From: an uncultured Eubacteriales bacterium
Lineage (GTDB): Bacteria > Bacillota > Clostridia > Lachnospirales > Lachnospiraceae
Direction of reading: 5' to 3'
Length of the DNA stretch: 44,588 bases
Assembly: GCA_949292795.1 (NCBI GenBank)
Contig: CASFBR010000039.1
Location: 1-44,588, forward strand
Shown: positions 26,662-34,798 of the stretch, one piece after another
How the letters are laid out: each line of letters starts with the position of its first letter
How positions within the stretch are numbered: the stretch's first letter is position 1
Translations under genes and position numbers: made by a program
Notes under the pieces: model-generated
Told to the model about the DNA's origin: nothing
The model's database searches: none
What the model saw: only the letters and a program-made list of their open reading frames with translations

Positions 26662-27897
26662 TTACTTATATTTTCTTACAAGAAGCGTTCCGTTATGGCC
26701 GCCAAAGCCGAGGGAATTGGTCAGCACCACGTCCACATCCGCTTCAATTCCTGTGCCCGGAACATAATTCAGATCACATTCCTCATCTGCCACGGCAAGT
26801 CCTGCTGTTGGATGGATAAAGCCATCCTCAATAGACTTGACACATGCGATAAATTCAACGGCGCCGGCAGCGCCGAGCAGATGGCCGATCATCGATTTTG
26901 TCGAGCTCACCGGCACATCATAGGCGGCATCGCCAAGAGCCAGCTTGATCGCCCGCGTCTCAAACAGATCGTTATGATGGGTGCCTGTACCGTGCGCGTT
27001 AATATAGCTGACCTCCTTTGGCGTCACACCGGCTTCTGCCATAGCGTCGGTCATCGCTTTTGCTGCGCCTTCGCCGTCCTCCGCCGGAGATGTAATATGG
27101 AACGCATCGCTTGTGGCGCCGTAGCCGGCCACCTCAGCCAGAATATGCGCACCGCGGGCCAGAGCATGTTCAAGGCTTTCAAGTACGACTACACCGGCGC
27201 CTTCGCCCATAACAAAGCCGCTGCGCTCCTTGTCAAACGGAATAGACGCCCGCAGAGGGTCCTCCGAAAAGGTCAGCGCGGTCAGCGCGGAAAAGCCGGC
27301 GATTCCAATCGGGCAGATGGAGCTTTCTGTCCCTCCGGCCAGCATTACATCGGCATCACCATACTGGATCGAGCGGTAAGCCTCACCGATGGAATGTGTG
27401 CCTGTGGCACAGGCGGTCACAATATTAATACATTTTCCTTTTAAACCGTACTGGATCGATACATTGCCGGCTGCCATATTGGAAATGAGCATCGGCACCA
27501 TCAGCGGACTGATCTTAGAAGGCCCGCGGGTCACAAGCTTATGCTCCTCGCTTTCCATCCGCTGAAGGCTTCCCACACCGCAGCCAATGGAAACGCCGAC
27601 ACGGTACGCATCCTCCGTATTCATATCAATTCCGGCATCGGCAAGCGCTTCCCCTGCAGCAGCGACCGCATACTGCGAAAAAAGCTCCATACGGCGGGCC
27701 GCCTTGGGGTCCATATGATCCTTTGCATTAAAATCCTTCACCTGTGCGGCAAGCTTTGCTTTGTAATCCGCTGTATCAAAATAGGTGATGGGGCCGATAC
27801 CTACTTTTCCTGCCTTTAAGGACGCCCAGTATTCCGGGACACTGTTGCCCACCGGGGTGATCGCGCCCATACCTGTCACAACAACTCTTCGTTTCAT
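26662..27897 (-). CDS. fabF: Beta-ketoacyl-ACP synthase II
   Basis: A 411-residue condensing enzyme that elongates acyl-ACP with malonyl-ACP. Catalytic C163 is in TACATG, with the histidines in HGTGTHHND and MIGHLLGAAGA. GFGGHNGTLLVRK closes the protein. ATG 27897 has AAGGAGG upstream; 13 earlier in-frame codons overlap fabG and are not used. It starts 10 nt after fabG. This is the only ketoacyl synthase in the window; the initiating FabH must be elsewhere. Confidence 0.96.
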   Translation of the reverse strand: MKRRVVVTGMGAITPVGNSVPEYWASLKAGKVGIGPITYFDTADYKAKLAAQVKDFNAKDHMDPKAARRMELFSQYAVAAAGEALADAGIDMNTEDAYRVGVSIGCGVGSLQRMESEEHKLVTRGPSKISPLMVPMLISNMAAGNVSIQYGLKGKCINIVTACATGTHSIGEAYRSIQYGDADVMLAGGTESSICPIGIAGFSALTALTFSEDPLRASIPFDKERSGFVMGEGAGVVVLESLEHALARGAHILAEVAGYGATSDAFHITSPAEDGEGAAKAMTDAMAEAGVTPKEVSYINAHGTGTHHNDLFETRAIKLALGDAAYDVPVSSTKSMIGHLLGAAGAVEFIACVKSIEDGFIHPTAGLAVADEECDLNYVPGTGIEADVDVVLTNSLGFGGHNGTLLVRKYK

Positions 27898-27907
27898 AAC
27901 ATCCTCC

Positions 27908-28654
27908 TTAACCCATGTACATTCCGCCGTCCACACTTAAGGTCTGGCCGGTAATATAACGTGCCTCATCCGATACAAGGAAAGCGACCGCATTGGCGAC
28001 ATCCTTTGTATTTCCAAGCGCCTGTAAGGGAATCGCCTGAATCAGCGCAGCCTTTACATCCTCGGACAGCACATCGGTCATCTCAGTCTCAATAAATCCC
28101 GGAGCCACAGCATTGACGGTGATTCCGCGGCTTCCGAGCTCTTTTGCCGCGGACATCGTCAGTCCGATCACACCGGCCTTTGAGGCGGCATAATTGGCCT
28201 GTCCGGCATTGCCCGCACGGCCCACAACCGATGAAATGTTCACAATACGGCCGCTGCGCTGCTTTAACATCGGGCGTGCCGCATGCTTGATACAGTTAAA
28301 GGTGCCTTTCAGATTCGTGCTGATCACCGCGTCAAAATCGCTCTCGCTCATGGCCATCATCAGCGTATCCTTTGTAATGCCGGCGTTATTCACAAGAATA
28401 TCCAGCCGTTTATATGTTTTAACGATCCAGGTGATCATCGCCTTCACCGCATCATGATCCGCCACATTGCACTGATAAATACATGCCTGGCCGCCGGCGT
28501 CAATGATCTCTTTTTCCGCCGCCCTTGCGGCCGCCTCAGAGCCGTTATAGTTGATCACGACCATAGCGCCCTGCGCGGCCAGTGTTTTTGCGATTTCCCG
28601 GCCAATGCCCCGGCCTGCGCCGGTGATAAGGGCAATCTTTCCTGTCAGCATCAT
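27908..28654 (-). CDS. fabG: 3-oxoacyl-ACP reductase
   Basis: A 248-residue short-chain dehydrogenase that reduces 3-ketoacyl-ACP with NADPH. It has GAGRGIG (cofactor loop), NNAG, the catalytic serine in NISSVVG and YAASK (YxxxK). It starts at ATG 28654, or at the ATG three bases later, which has the better 7-nt spacing to GGAGG. It lies 35 nt after fabD and 10 nt before fabF. Confidence 0.96.
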   Translation of the reverse strand: MMLTGKIALITGAGRGIGREIAKTLAAQGAMVVINYNGSEAAARAAEKEIIDAGGQACIYQCNVADHDAVKAMITWIVKTYKRLDILVNNAGITKDTLMMAMSESDFDAVISTNLKGTFNCIKHAARPMLKQRSGRIVNISSVVGRAGNAGQANYAASKAGVIGLTMSAAKELGSRGITVNAVAPGFIETEMTDVLSEDVKAALIQAIPLQALGNTKDVANAVAFLVSDEARYITGQTLSVDGGMYMG

Positions 28655-28689
28655 GTTTCCTCCTTATATCGCCGCGTGTCCCTTTGTTC

Positions 28690-29598
28690 TCACGCAAGCT
28701 TCTTTAAATCGTCATATTTATCAATATTTACAGCCGTTACCGAGCGGTCAATGCGCTTCATAAACCCGCACAGCGTCTTGCCCGGCCCGATCTCCACAAA
28801 CGTATCCACGCCGTCGGCGATCATCGCCCGGATGCTCTGCTCCCAGCGCACCGACGAGGAAACCTGACGGATCAGAAGGTCTTTGATCGCAGATGCGTCA
28901 TTGACATATACCGCATCGGTATTGCACACATAAGGGATCGGTGAATCCGTAAAGGTTACGTCCTTCAGCGCTTCGGCCAGCTTTTTCCCGGCTCCGGCCA
29001 GCATCGATGAATGAAACGGGCCGCTCACCTTAAGCGGAGCCACCTTGCGGGCTCCGGCCTCCTTTAAGGCAATGCCTGCGCGGGACACAGCCTCACTTTC
29101 CCCGGAAATCACGATCTGGCCGGGGCAATTATAATTTGCCAGCTCCACAAGTCCTTCCGTCTGATCACATATCTTTTCCACAACCGCATAGTCCAGTCCC
29201 AGCACTGCGGACATGGCGCCGCCCTCCGGCACGGCCTCCTGCATATAAATCCCTCTCTTGCGGACAAGTCCCAGGGCAGCCGCTTCATCAAGCTTTCCGG
29301 CAGCCACTAAAGCAGCGTATTCTCCCAGGCTCAGTCCGGCCGTTACCTGCGGCCTTCGGCCCAGCTCATCCACGGCCTTAAGCACTGCCAGCTCCGCTGT
29401 AAGCAGACAAATCTGTGTATATTCCGTAATGCCGAGTTTATCATTTTCCTCAAAGCACATCTGTCGCACCGGCAGGCCGCTCACCTGCTCAGCAAGCTCA
29501 AATACCTGTGCGCTCCCGGGACACTGTTCATAAAAATCCCTGGCCATACCGATATACTGAGCGCCCTGGCCCGGGAAAATAAATGCTGTCTTTCCCAT
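28690..29598 (-). CDS. fabD: Malonyl-CoA:ACP transacylase
   Basis: A 302-residue acyltransferase that loads malonate from CoA to ACP. FIFPGQGAQYIGMA is at the N-terminus. The nucleophile S90 sits in GLSLGEYAALV, where the usual GHSLGE histidine is leucine. The catalytic histidine is in GPFHSSML. It is the first gene of the second transcription block. It starts at ATG 29598 about 10 nt after GAGG, behind the promoter and operator at 29624-29662. Confidence 0.95.
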   Translation of the reverse strand: MGKTAFIFPGQGAQYIGMARDFYEQCPGSAQVFELAEQVSGLPVRQMCFEENDKLGITEYTQICLLTAELAVLKAVDELGRRPQVTAGLSLGEYAALVAAGKLDEAAALGLVRKRGIYMQEAVPEGGAMSAVLGLDYAVVEKICDQTEGLVELANYNCPGQIVISGESEAVSRAGIALKEAGARKVAPLKVSGPFHSSMLAGAGKKLAEALKDVTFTDSPIPYVCNTDAVYVNDASAIKDLLIRQVSSSVRWEQSIRAMIADGVDTFVEIGPGKTLCGFMKRIDRSVTAVNIDKYDDLKKLA

Positions 29599-29623
29599 AT
29601 ATTTTTAACGCCTCACTTAATTG

Positions 29624-29662
29624 TTTGATATTCAAAGTATTTTTTTTTATAAAAGCGGGCAA
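29624..29662 (-). promoter_or_regulatory. fabD promoter with overlapping FabT-type operator
   Basis: TTTGA-TAT-TCAAA (29624-29636) overlaps a candidate -10 TACTTT (complement of 29634-29639). That -10 is 17 nt from a weak -35 TTGCCC (complement of 29657-29662), which lies in the arm of the fabK terminator. The dyad core is identical to the operator before acpP. FabT-type MarR repressors of fatty-acid genes are known to bind TTTGA-N3-TCAAA sites. The regulator gene is not in this window. Confidence 0.65.
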
Positions 29663-29698
29663 GCCGCTTTCCCTGTGACAGTCAAAAGGCTTGCCCGC
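29651..29698 (-). terminator. Terminator after acpP-fabK
   Basis: GCGGGCAAGCC and GGCTTGCCCGC form an 11-bp stem (29655-29665 with 29688-29698), followed on the minus strand by TTTT. It lies just past the fabK stop and upstream of fabD, so it separates the operon into two transcription blocks, perhaps with partial read-through. Confidence 0.75.
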
Positions 29699-29706
29699 AA
29701 TGACAT

Positions 29707-30648
29707 CTAATCCAGCAGTGCCAGACGGTCTCTCATGACCGTTTCGGCCTCCTGCACGATTTCCTGGATCATCTGGGCACAGGTCTGCTGTTTGCTCACA
29801 AGCCCGGCGATCTGTCCGGCCATTACAGACCCGTTTTTAATATCGCCGTCCACGACAGCCTTCTTAAGGCCGCCTAATGTGAGGTATTCCAGCTCTTCAA
29901 AACCGGCGCCCTCTTTTTCCAACTTTAAGTACTGGCGGCTCATGGCATTGCGCAAAATACGAACCGGATGGCCGGTACTGCGTCCGGTCACCTGCGTATC
30001 AATATCTGAAGCCTTCGCCACACGATCTTTATAATTTTGATGGATATTGGTCTCCTCTGCCAGAAGGAAGCGCGTTCCCATCTGAACGCCGGCTGCGCCG
30101 AGCATCAAAGCCGCAGCCAGACCGCGTCCGTCACCGATACCGCCGGCCGCAACGACCGGAACAGATACCGCATCAACGACCTGAGGCACTAAAGCCATCG
30201 TCGTCAGCTCGCCGATATGTCCGCCGGATTCCGTGCCCTCCGCCACAAGCGCATCTGCACCGCAGCGCTCCATACGTTTTGCAAGAGCAACGCTTGCAAC
30301 GACCGGGATGACCTTCACTCCGGCTTCCTTCCACATCGCCATATACTTTTCCGGGCTCCCGGCGCCTGTGGTCACTACTTTGACATCCATATCCACAACC
30401 GCTTTGGCAATGGCATCTGCTTCGGGATTTAAAAGCATGATATTTACGCCAAAGGGCTTATCCGTCAGTGCCTTGCACTGCCGTATCTGCTCCGTCACAA
30501 CAGATGCCGGCGCACCGCCGGCGCCGATTAAGCCAAGACCGCCGGCATTGGCCACGGCCGCTGCCAGATGATGGTCTGCCACCCAGGCCATACCGCCCTG
30601 GATCACCGGATATTCAATTCCCAAAAGTTCCGTAATTCTGGTTTTCAT
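29707..30648 (-). CDS. fabK: FMN-dependent enoyl-ACP reductase II
   Basis: A 313-residue TIM-barrel flavoprotein that catalyses the last step of the elongation cycle. It starts ITELLGIEYPVIQGGMAWVAD and has AEGTESGGHIGELTT, VPVVAAGGIGDGRG and GVQMGTRFLLAEE, typical of FabK rather than nitronate monooxygenase. No fabI is seen, so this is probably the main enoyl reductase, a feature that makes many Clostridia insensitive to triclosan. It starts at ATG 30648, 3 nt after acpP. Confidence 0.95.
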   Translation of the reverse strand: MKTRITELLGIEYPVIQGGMAWVADHHLAAAVANAGGLGLIGAGGAPASVVTEQIRQCKALTDKPFGVNIMLLNPEADAIAKAVVDMDVKVVTTGAGSPEKYMAMWKEAGVKVIPVVASVALAKRMERCGADALVAEGTESGGHIGELTTMALVPQVVDAVSVPVVAAGGIGDGRGLAAALMLGAAGVQMGTRFLLAEETNIHQNYKDRVAKASDIDTQVTGRSTGHPVRILRNAMSRQYLKLEKEGAGFEELEYLTLGGLKKAVVDGDIKNGSVMAGQIAGLVSKQQTCAQMIQEIVQEAETVMRDRLALLD

Positions 30649-30651
30649 CGA

Positions 30652-30885
30652 TTAGTCCTCGATACCGTGCTCTTTCAGATAGTTCATAACATCGCCCACG
30701 GTCTTTAATGTTTCAAGTTCTTCTGTCGGAATCTCAATGCCGTATTCTTCTTCAAGGTTCATTACTAACTCAAAAAGGTCCAGAGAATCTGCGCCAAGAT
30801 CGCCTTCAAAGGTAGCGCTCTCTACAACTTCACTGGGGTCAACATTTAACTGATCTGCAATAAGGTCTCTCATTTTCTCTAACAT
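30652..30885 (-). CDS. acpP: Acyl carrier protein
   Basis: A 77-residue acidic four-helix carrier. S34 in GADSLD is the phosphopantetheine site. The length and composition are standard. It is the first gene of the fatty-acid locus, behind two tandem promoters, one with an operator on its -10. The ribosome site GGAG is about 11 nt before the ATG. The leader (30886-30990) is GC-rich with palindromic stretches. Confidence 0.97.
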   Translation of the reverse strand: MLEKMRDLIADQLNVDPSEVVESATFEGDLGADSLDLFELVMNLEEEYGIEIPTEELETLKTVGDVMNYLKEHGIED

Positions 30886-30980
30886 TTCTGATTAATCTCC
30901 TTTATCATTCAAATTCAGGACTCGCTCACGATTCCTGGCGCGGGAGCTGCGCCGCATCCGCCGGCCATGCATCCCGGTCT

Positions 30981-31007
30981 GATATACTTTGATATTCAAA
31001 GTATATC
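30981..31007 (-). promoter_or_regulatory. FabT-type operator at the acpP promoter
   Basis: GATATACTTTGA and TCAAAGTATATC are perfect reverse complements around TAT, a 27-bp dyad. It covers the -10 of the main acpP promoter, so a bound repressor would block transcription. The core TTTGA-TAT-TCAAA recurs at fabD. Confidence 0.8.
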
Positions 31008-31027
31008 ATCTTTTTTGCCGCTGTCAA
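31000..31027 (-). promoter_or_regulatory. Main acpP promoter (P2)
   Basis: TTGACA (complement of 31022-31027), 16 nt, TATACT (complement of 31000-31005). Confidence 0.8.
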
Positions 31028-31073
31028 CTCTTTTTTTCAAAGCTTACGGAACATTTCGCGGAAAGGTAAGGTT

Positions 31074-31102
31074 ATTATAAACGATAATCGCAAAAACCTC
31101 AA
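31074..31102 (-). promoter_or_regulatory. Upstream acpP promoter (P1)
   Basis: TTGAGG (complement of 31097-31102), 17 nt, TATAAT (complement of 31074-31079). It lies just past the stop of the preceding gene and would read through the operator. Confidence 0.65.
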
Positions 31103-31109
31103 CCATATT

Positions 31110-31541
31110 TTACCGCCGGCGCAGCGATTTTATAAGATCGCTCAGCTTATCCAGATTACTTTTATAATCGATTACAAAGAAGCGCTTCACAATATTATTA
31201 TAGAAGGTTGCCAGAAGGATTGCCAGGACAACGCCGCCCCAGAAATAAATCTCATCCATACCGGCAATCAGGGCGATGCACAGCCCGATAAAGGCAAGAC
31301 CAAGAAGGATCATCCATACCGCGGTGTGAATACAATATTTTTTCTTTTCTATTATTCTGATGTAATCTTTAAGTCTCGGCACTTCCATATAGTAAAGTGT
31401 CTGTATGCCTAAAAAAACCGCATACAGGCCAAGAACGCCGAAAATGCACAGCGGCGGCACCTCCGCCAGTATCAAAACGACAACAAGCACACAGGCCAGT
31501 ATCAGCGCCAGATTATTGACGCCGTTTTTATTAAGCTTCAT
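31110..31541 (-). CDS. Hypothetical membrane protein, four segments
   Basis: 143 residues; no family was recognised. Hydrophobic stretches lie at about 11-27, 30-50, 73-93 and 96-113, followed by a basic cytoplasmic tail (NLDKLSDLIKSLRRR). It starts at ATG 31541, 10 nt after GGAGG. It lies between the gntP terminator and the acpP promoters. A functional link to either neighbour is not evident. Confidence 0.75.
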   Translation of the reverse strand: MKLNKNGVNNLALILACVLVVVLILAEVPPLCIFGVLGLYAVFLGIQTLYYMEVPRLKDYIRIIEKKKYCIHTAVWMILLGLAFIGLCIALIAGMDEIYFWGGVVLAILLATFYNNIVKRFFVIDYKSNLDKLSDLIKSLRRR

Positions 31542-31575
31542 TCATATAATTCCTCCGGATTTTAATAAGGATACG

Positions 31576-31616
31576 GCAAAAGAGAGTGCCTGTCCTTTGC
31601 AGCCCAGAGCACTCTC
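31576..31616 (-). terminator. Terminator of the GntP permease gene
   Basis: GAGAGTGC and GCACTCTC (31609-31616 with 31582-31589) form an 8-bp stem with inner pairing, followed by TTTT on the minus strand, about 30 nt past the stop. Confidence 0.7.
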
Positions 31617-31646
31617 CTTGCATTTTACATGACCAGATTATCTTTT

Positions 31647-33053
31647 TTATACAATGCCTGGGAATAACATCACAAGGATCAGGCAGAGAATCGTTCCAAC
31701 CAGAGTCATAATGACGGTCTGAAGGAACATGGGCAGATAAGCGTCTTTGATCTTGACCTGAGCCAGACTGGTCGTCAGGATGATCAGGCCGTTTACCGGA
31801 AGTGTCTCAAATGTGGAAACAGCGATTGCTGCCACACGGGCCAGTGCATCCGGATTAATACCCATTGTTGAAAGATCGCCGTTAGCGACGCCCATCACAA
31901 TACCAAGTCCCATGCCAAGAGCTGCTGGCGGGGAAGATGTAAAGGCAACGATAACAATGATCAGAATCGTTACCGTGACCATCGGAGGGAACGGAAGTCC
32001 AAACAGCATGCCTACGAAAGCGTTAAATGCATCCGTGTGCTGAACAACCGCTGCAAAGCCTGCGGCTGCGGTGATGGTCATCAGTGCCGTAGCGCCGTTC
32101 ATAGCGCCGCCGTTTAAGGAATCCACGATCTTTCCGACCCAGGAGCCAACGCCGCTGTTGGCGCCTTCGTGCTTCGGGAAATACTTGCTCATCAGAATGA
32201 CTGTGGCAAGAATACCGACAACAAGCGATAAGGATGCGTTCTGGAAAATAATAAACAGAACGAATACCGCCAGCATCGGGATAACGGAAATAATAAAATG
32301 TGGTCTTTCCGCATCAATGTTGGCTTCCTTGATCTGAACGTTACCGCGGTCGAAGGTTTCTTTTCTGCGCATCGCACGCACAATCGTGTTGGCACAGATA
32401 AAGTAAACGCCGATTTCAATCACAACGAAGGAAATGAAGCCCGGGATCATCGCAGCGCCAGCGGATGTATGCAGCACCTGCATCGCCACGATATTGTTGA
32501 TGCTTAAAACAAACGGTGCGGAGTTGGCGCCGCAGCTTAAGCACAGCATCGCCGGTACATACCGTCTCGGAATACCTACATGCTCCGCAATGATCATACA
32601 GATCGGGAATGTCGCGAATACGGCTACAAAACCGTCAATGCCGCCGAAGGTTAAAATAACTTCGATGATGAGCATAATCAAAACGGCAACTCTGGCCTGC
32701 TTTTCTTTATTCTTCACAGGCATTACAAACTTCTTCACAAGCGTGGTGGCAATAGAATCCGCAGCACCGCTGTCGGTCATGACCTTACCCAGAAGTCCGC
32801 CAAGGAATACGGTCGGGAAAATCTGGATGAGCATACCTGCCACACCGCCGACTTCATATACACTCGGATCCGCTGTGCTTGGAGCTACCGCGCCGATGTG
32901 ATACGAGGTAAACGCCTGCGTCACATCAAGTCCGTTCGTTACGGCAACGATGATGCCTGCAATAGGCGCCAGGTAAAGCACGGATACGTTTTTGTAGGCG
33001 CCCCAGAGAAATACAATGAGGGCTACAACGATACCAATAATACCAATAACCAT
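31647..33053 (-). CDS. GntP family permease
   Basis: A 468-residue, mostly hydrophobic protein with about 12 membrane segments, similar to the gluconate:H+ symporter family. Visible family features are an early FPTVFLGGLLGKVMTDSGAA, LTFGGIDGFVAVFATFPI and, near the C-terminus, FTSSPPAALGMGLGI and STFETLPVNG. The substrate is probably a hydroxy-acid, such as gluconate or a related sugar acid; no catabolic gene is adjacent to confirm it. It is monocistronic, with a consensus promoter and nearby dyads that may bind a regulator. Confidence 0.85.
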   Translation of the reverse strand: MVIGIIGIVVALIVFLWGAYKNVSVLYLAPIAGIIVAVTNGLDVTQAFTSYHIGAVAPSTADPSVYEVGGVAGMLIQIFPTVFLGGLLGKVMTDSGAADSIATTLVKKFVMPVKNKEKQARVAVLIMLIIEVILTFGGIDGFVAVFATFPICMIIAEHVGIPRRYVPAMLCLSCGANSAPFVLSINNIVAMQVLHTSAGAAMIPGFISFVVIEIGVYFICANTIVRAMRRKETFDRGNVQIKEANIDAERPHFIISVIPMLAVFVLFIIFQNASLSLVVGILATVILMSKYFPKHEGANSGVGSWVGKIVDSLNGGAMNGATALMTITAAAGFAAVVQHTDAFNAFVGMLFGLPFPPMVTVTILIIVIVAFTSSPPAALGMGLGIVMGVANGDLSTMGINPDALARVAAIAVSTFETLPVNGLIILTTSLAQVKIKDAYLPMFLQTVIMTLVGTILCLILVMLFPGIV

Positions 33054-33143
33054 AAAAATGTCCTCCCCTTATTTTGCCGGTATTCTTTGCCAAAGGATTA
33101 ACACATTTATTCCCATAACGGCGATACGTTCGGCAAATGATTT

Positions 33144-33166
33144 GCAGATGTCTGGTCAGCATCTGC
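33144..33166. promoter_or_regulatory. Dyad in the gntP leader
   Basis: GCAGATG and CATCTGC are perfect arms around 9 nt, placed 11 bp downstream of the gntP -10. It is either an operator or a leader hairpin. Confidence 0.4.
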
Positions 33167-33176
33167 GGTTATCCAT

Positions 33177-33205
33177 AGTATATATGACCAAAATGTCACT
33201 GTCAA
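33177..33205 (-). promoter_or_regulatory. gntP promoter
   Basis: TTGACA (complement of 33200-33205), 17 nt, TATACT (complement of 33177-33182), a full-consensus sigma-A promoter about 120 nt before the start. Confidence 0.85.
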
Positions 33206-33289
33206 TCAGTTTTAAATTTTAAATTATAACAAAATGTAATCATGCCATATCCTTTTTGTTATAGCAATATTGACTTATACACTTTTTTA

Positions 33290-33315
33290 AAATTGTACTT
33301 GATTTAGTACAATTT
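33290..33315. promoter_or_regulatory. 26-bp palindrome upstream of gntP (candidate operator)
   Basis: AAATTGTACT and AGTACAATTT are perfect 10-bp arms around TGATTT. It lies 85 bp upstream of the gntP -35 and just past the ydcF-like stop. The TTGTAC...GTACAA shape resembles GntR-type operators. No regulator gene is nearby. Confidence 0.5.
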
Positions 33316-33347
33316 CACAAATAGGCAAACGTTTGACAAACTTTCTT

Positions 33348-34106
33348 TTATAGCTGTCTGTTCATTTTGTATTTGAGCACCGCAAAAAATTCTCTCGTAT
33401 AATAATTCACCCACATAACCGGGCTGCTTTTGACCGGGAGGCAGGAAACCTCCGGACACCGGACGCCTTTTTCCTTCAGCTGCTTTTTGGCCAGCGCCTG
33501 CGCCCGGAAAATATGATAGCCGCATGTGACAATGACAATGGACGCGTCCTCTGCACATAATGCCAGGCTGTTTTTGATATTTTCATAAGTATCTGTGGAA
33601 TGTTCTTCCATGAGTATACGCTGCGGGTCAATACCCATGTCCTCCAGCCGCAGGCGCATACACAAAGCCTCCGAAATGTCCTCTCCCGTCCCCTTTCCTC
33701 CGGATACGATCACCCGCGTCCCCGGATTTTCTTTTAAATAGGCAGCTCCGGCGCAAATGCGCCGAAAAAGGCTCCTTGAGGGCACGCGGCCGCGCACCTG
33801 GGCTCCAAGGATGATCATCACGTCCGCGCCGTCCGCGGGTCTTAAAAAGGCTGCCCGTATAATCAGAAATTCTGCAAATAGAAAAAACAACGCCGCAATA
33901 CAGGCTGCGGCTGCAAAAATTACGAAAAGCCCTTCACCGGCAGCCGTTTCATCGTCCGAAAGCCGTTTCAGCCCCGCGGCAAGCAGCCAGAAAAAGACGC
34001 CGCATCCGGCCCAGAACCGCGAAAAGGTTGCCTTAAAGCCGGAATGAATAATGATGACTGTATAATAGACGATACATAAAGTACCGGCAATTTCAAAAAA
34101 AATCAT
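33348..34106 (-). CDS. YdcF-like (DUF218) membrane-anchored protein
   Basis: 252 residues. Three hydrophobic segments cover about residues 1-95. A DUF218 domain follows, with MIILGAQVRGRVPSRSLFRRI, VIVSGGKGTGEDISEA, STDTYENIKNSL and VTCGYHIFRAQALA. This Rossmann-like fold is found in SanA/YdcF/ElyC proteins linked to the cell envelope; its activity is not defined here. ATG 34106 has GGAGG 5 nt upstream, so the 26 extra in-frame codons upstream are not used. It is divergent from the acidic protein gene at 34233. Confidence 0.82.
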   Translation of the reverse strand: MIFFEIAGTLCIVYYTVIIIHSGFKATFSRFWAGCGVFFWLLAAGLKRLSDDETAAGEGLFVIFAAAACIAALFFLFAEFLIIRAAFLRPADGADVMIILGAQVRGRVPSRSLFRRICAGAAYLKENPGTRVIVSGGKGTGEDISEALCMRLRLEDMGIDPQRILMEEHSTDTYENIKNSLALCAEDASIVIVTCGYHIFRAQALAKKQLKEKGVRCPEVSCLPVKSSPVMWVNYYTREFFAVLKYKMNRQL

Positions 34107-34232
34107 AGCACCTCCGATTTTTATCCCACATAAAACATGAGGCAATGGGGATATTAATAAAGATTTCTCTTTATTTTTTTTCAAAAATGAATTATAATAA
34201 TTACATTATATTACAAACGGAAGGTGTATGGT

Positions 34233-34634
34233 ATGAAAAAATTTATTAAAGTATTCCTTAAAACCGTCGCCATCGCAGCTTCGATTGCGGGGATCGCTTA
34301 TGTCATCAAGCAGATTCTTGATAAGAAGGCTGAAAATGACGATTTTGAAGATGATTTTGAAGACGACTTCGATGATGATTTTGAAGACCTTGAGGATGAT
34401 GACACCGACAGCCAGAGAGAATATATTAACATTCCCTCCGGCGAACAGGTAAAGGAAGCCTGCAGCGATGCCGCCGATGCAATCAGGGATGCCGTTGCCG
34501 GCAGCGCAAAAACGGTCAGCGAAACGGCCGAAGCCATCGCCGATGAGGTGAAGGACGCTGCCGCCGATATTGCAGAAGATGCCAAGGCTGCAAAGGACTC
34601 TGTGGCTTCAGCCGCCGAAGATTTGACGATGTAA
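34233..34634 (+). CDS. Membrane-anchored acidic, alanine-rich repeat protein
   Basis: 133 residues. KKFIKVFLKTV and one hydrophobic helix (about 4-25) form an N-terminal anchor. A run of D, E and F follows (about 31-56, repeats of DDFE), then an Ala/Asp/Glu/Lys-rich amphipathic part (about 70-130) with heptad- or 11-mer-like periodicity (AADAIRDAVAGSAKTVSETAEAI). It resembles LEA-like or YtxH-type envelope proteins in composition only; no firm family. ATG 34233 has GGAAGG 8 nt upstream. A TATAAT is present about 35 nt before it. Its role may lie in surface charge or stress, but that is a guess. Confidence 0.75.
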   Translation: MKKFIKVFLKTVAIAASIAGIAYVIKQILDKKAENDDFEDDFEDDFDDDFEDLEDDDTDSQREYINIPSGEQVKEACSDAADAIRDAVAGSAKTVSETAEAIADEVKDAAADIAEDAKAAKDSVASAAEDLTM

Positions 34635-34642
34635 TGATGTAA

Positions 34643-34669
34643 AAAGAAGCCTGCCTGGCAGGATTCTTT
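34643..34669 (+). terminator. Possible terminator after the acidic protein gene
   Basis: AAGAA-CCTGCC and GGCAGG-TTCTT pair with a one-base mismatch bulge and a very tight turn. The T-run is short, so it is weak. Confidence 0.35.
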
Positions 34670-34798
34670 GCCGGCAGCGGGCCGCTTAAAGCAGCTTTTG
34701 CTTCGCCGGCAGCACAGTGTATAGCATTCTTTCGGGCAGAGCACGGCCACCGGCCGCGCATGTCCGAAAGATTTTTATTTTGCAAAAGGAGTAAGATT

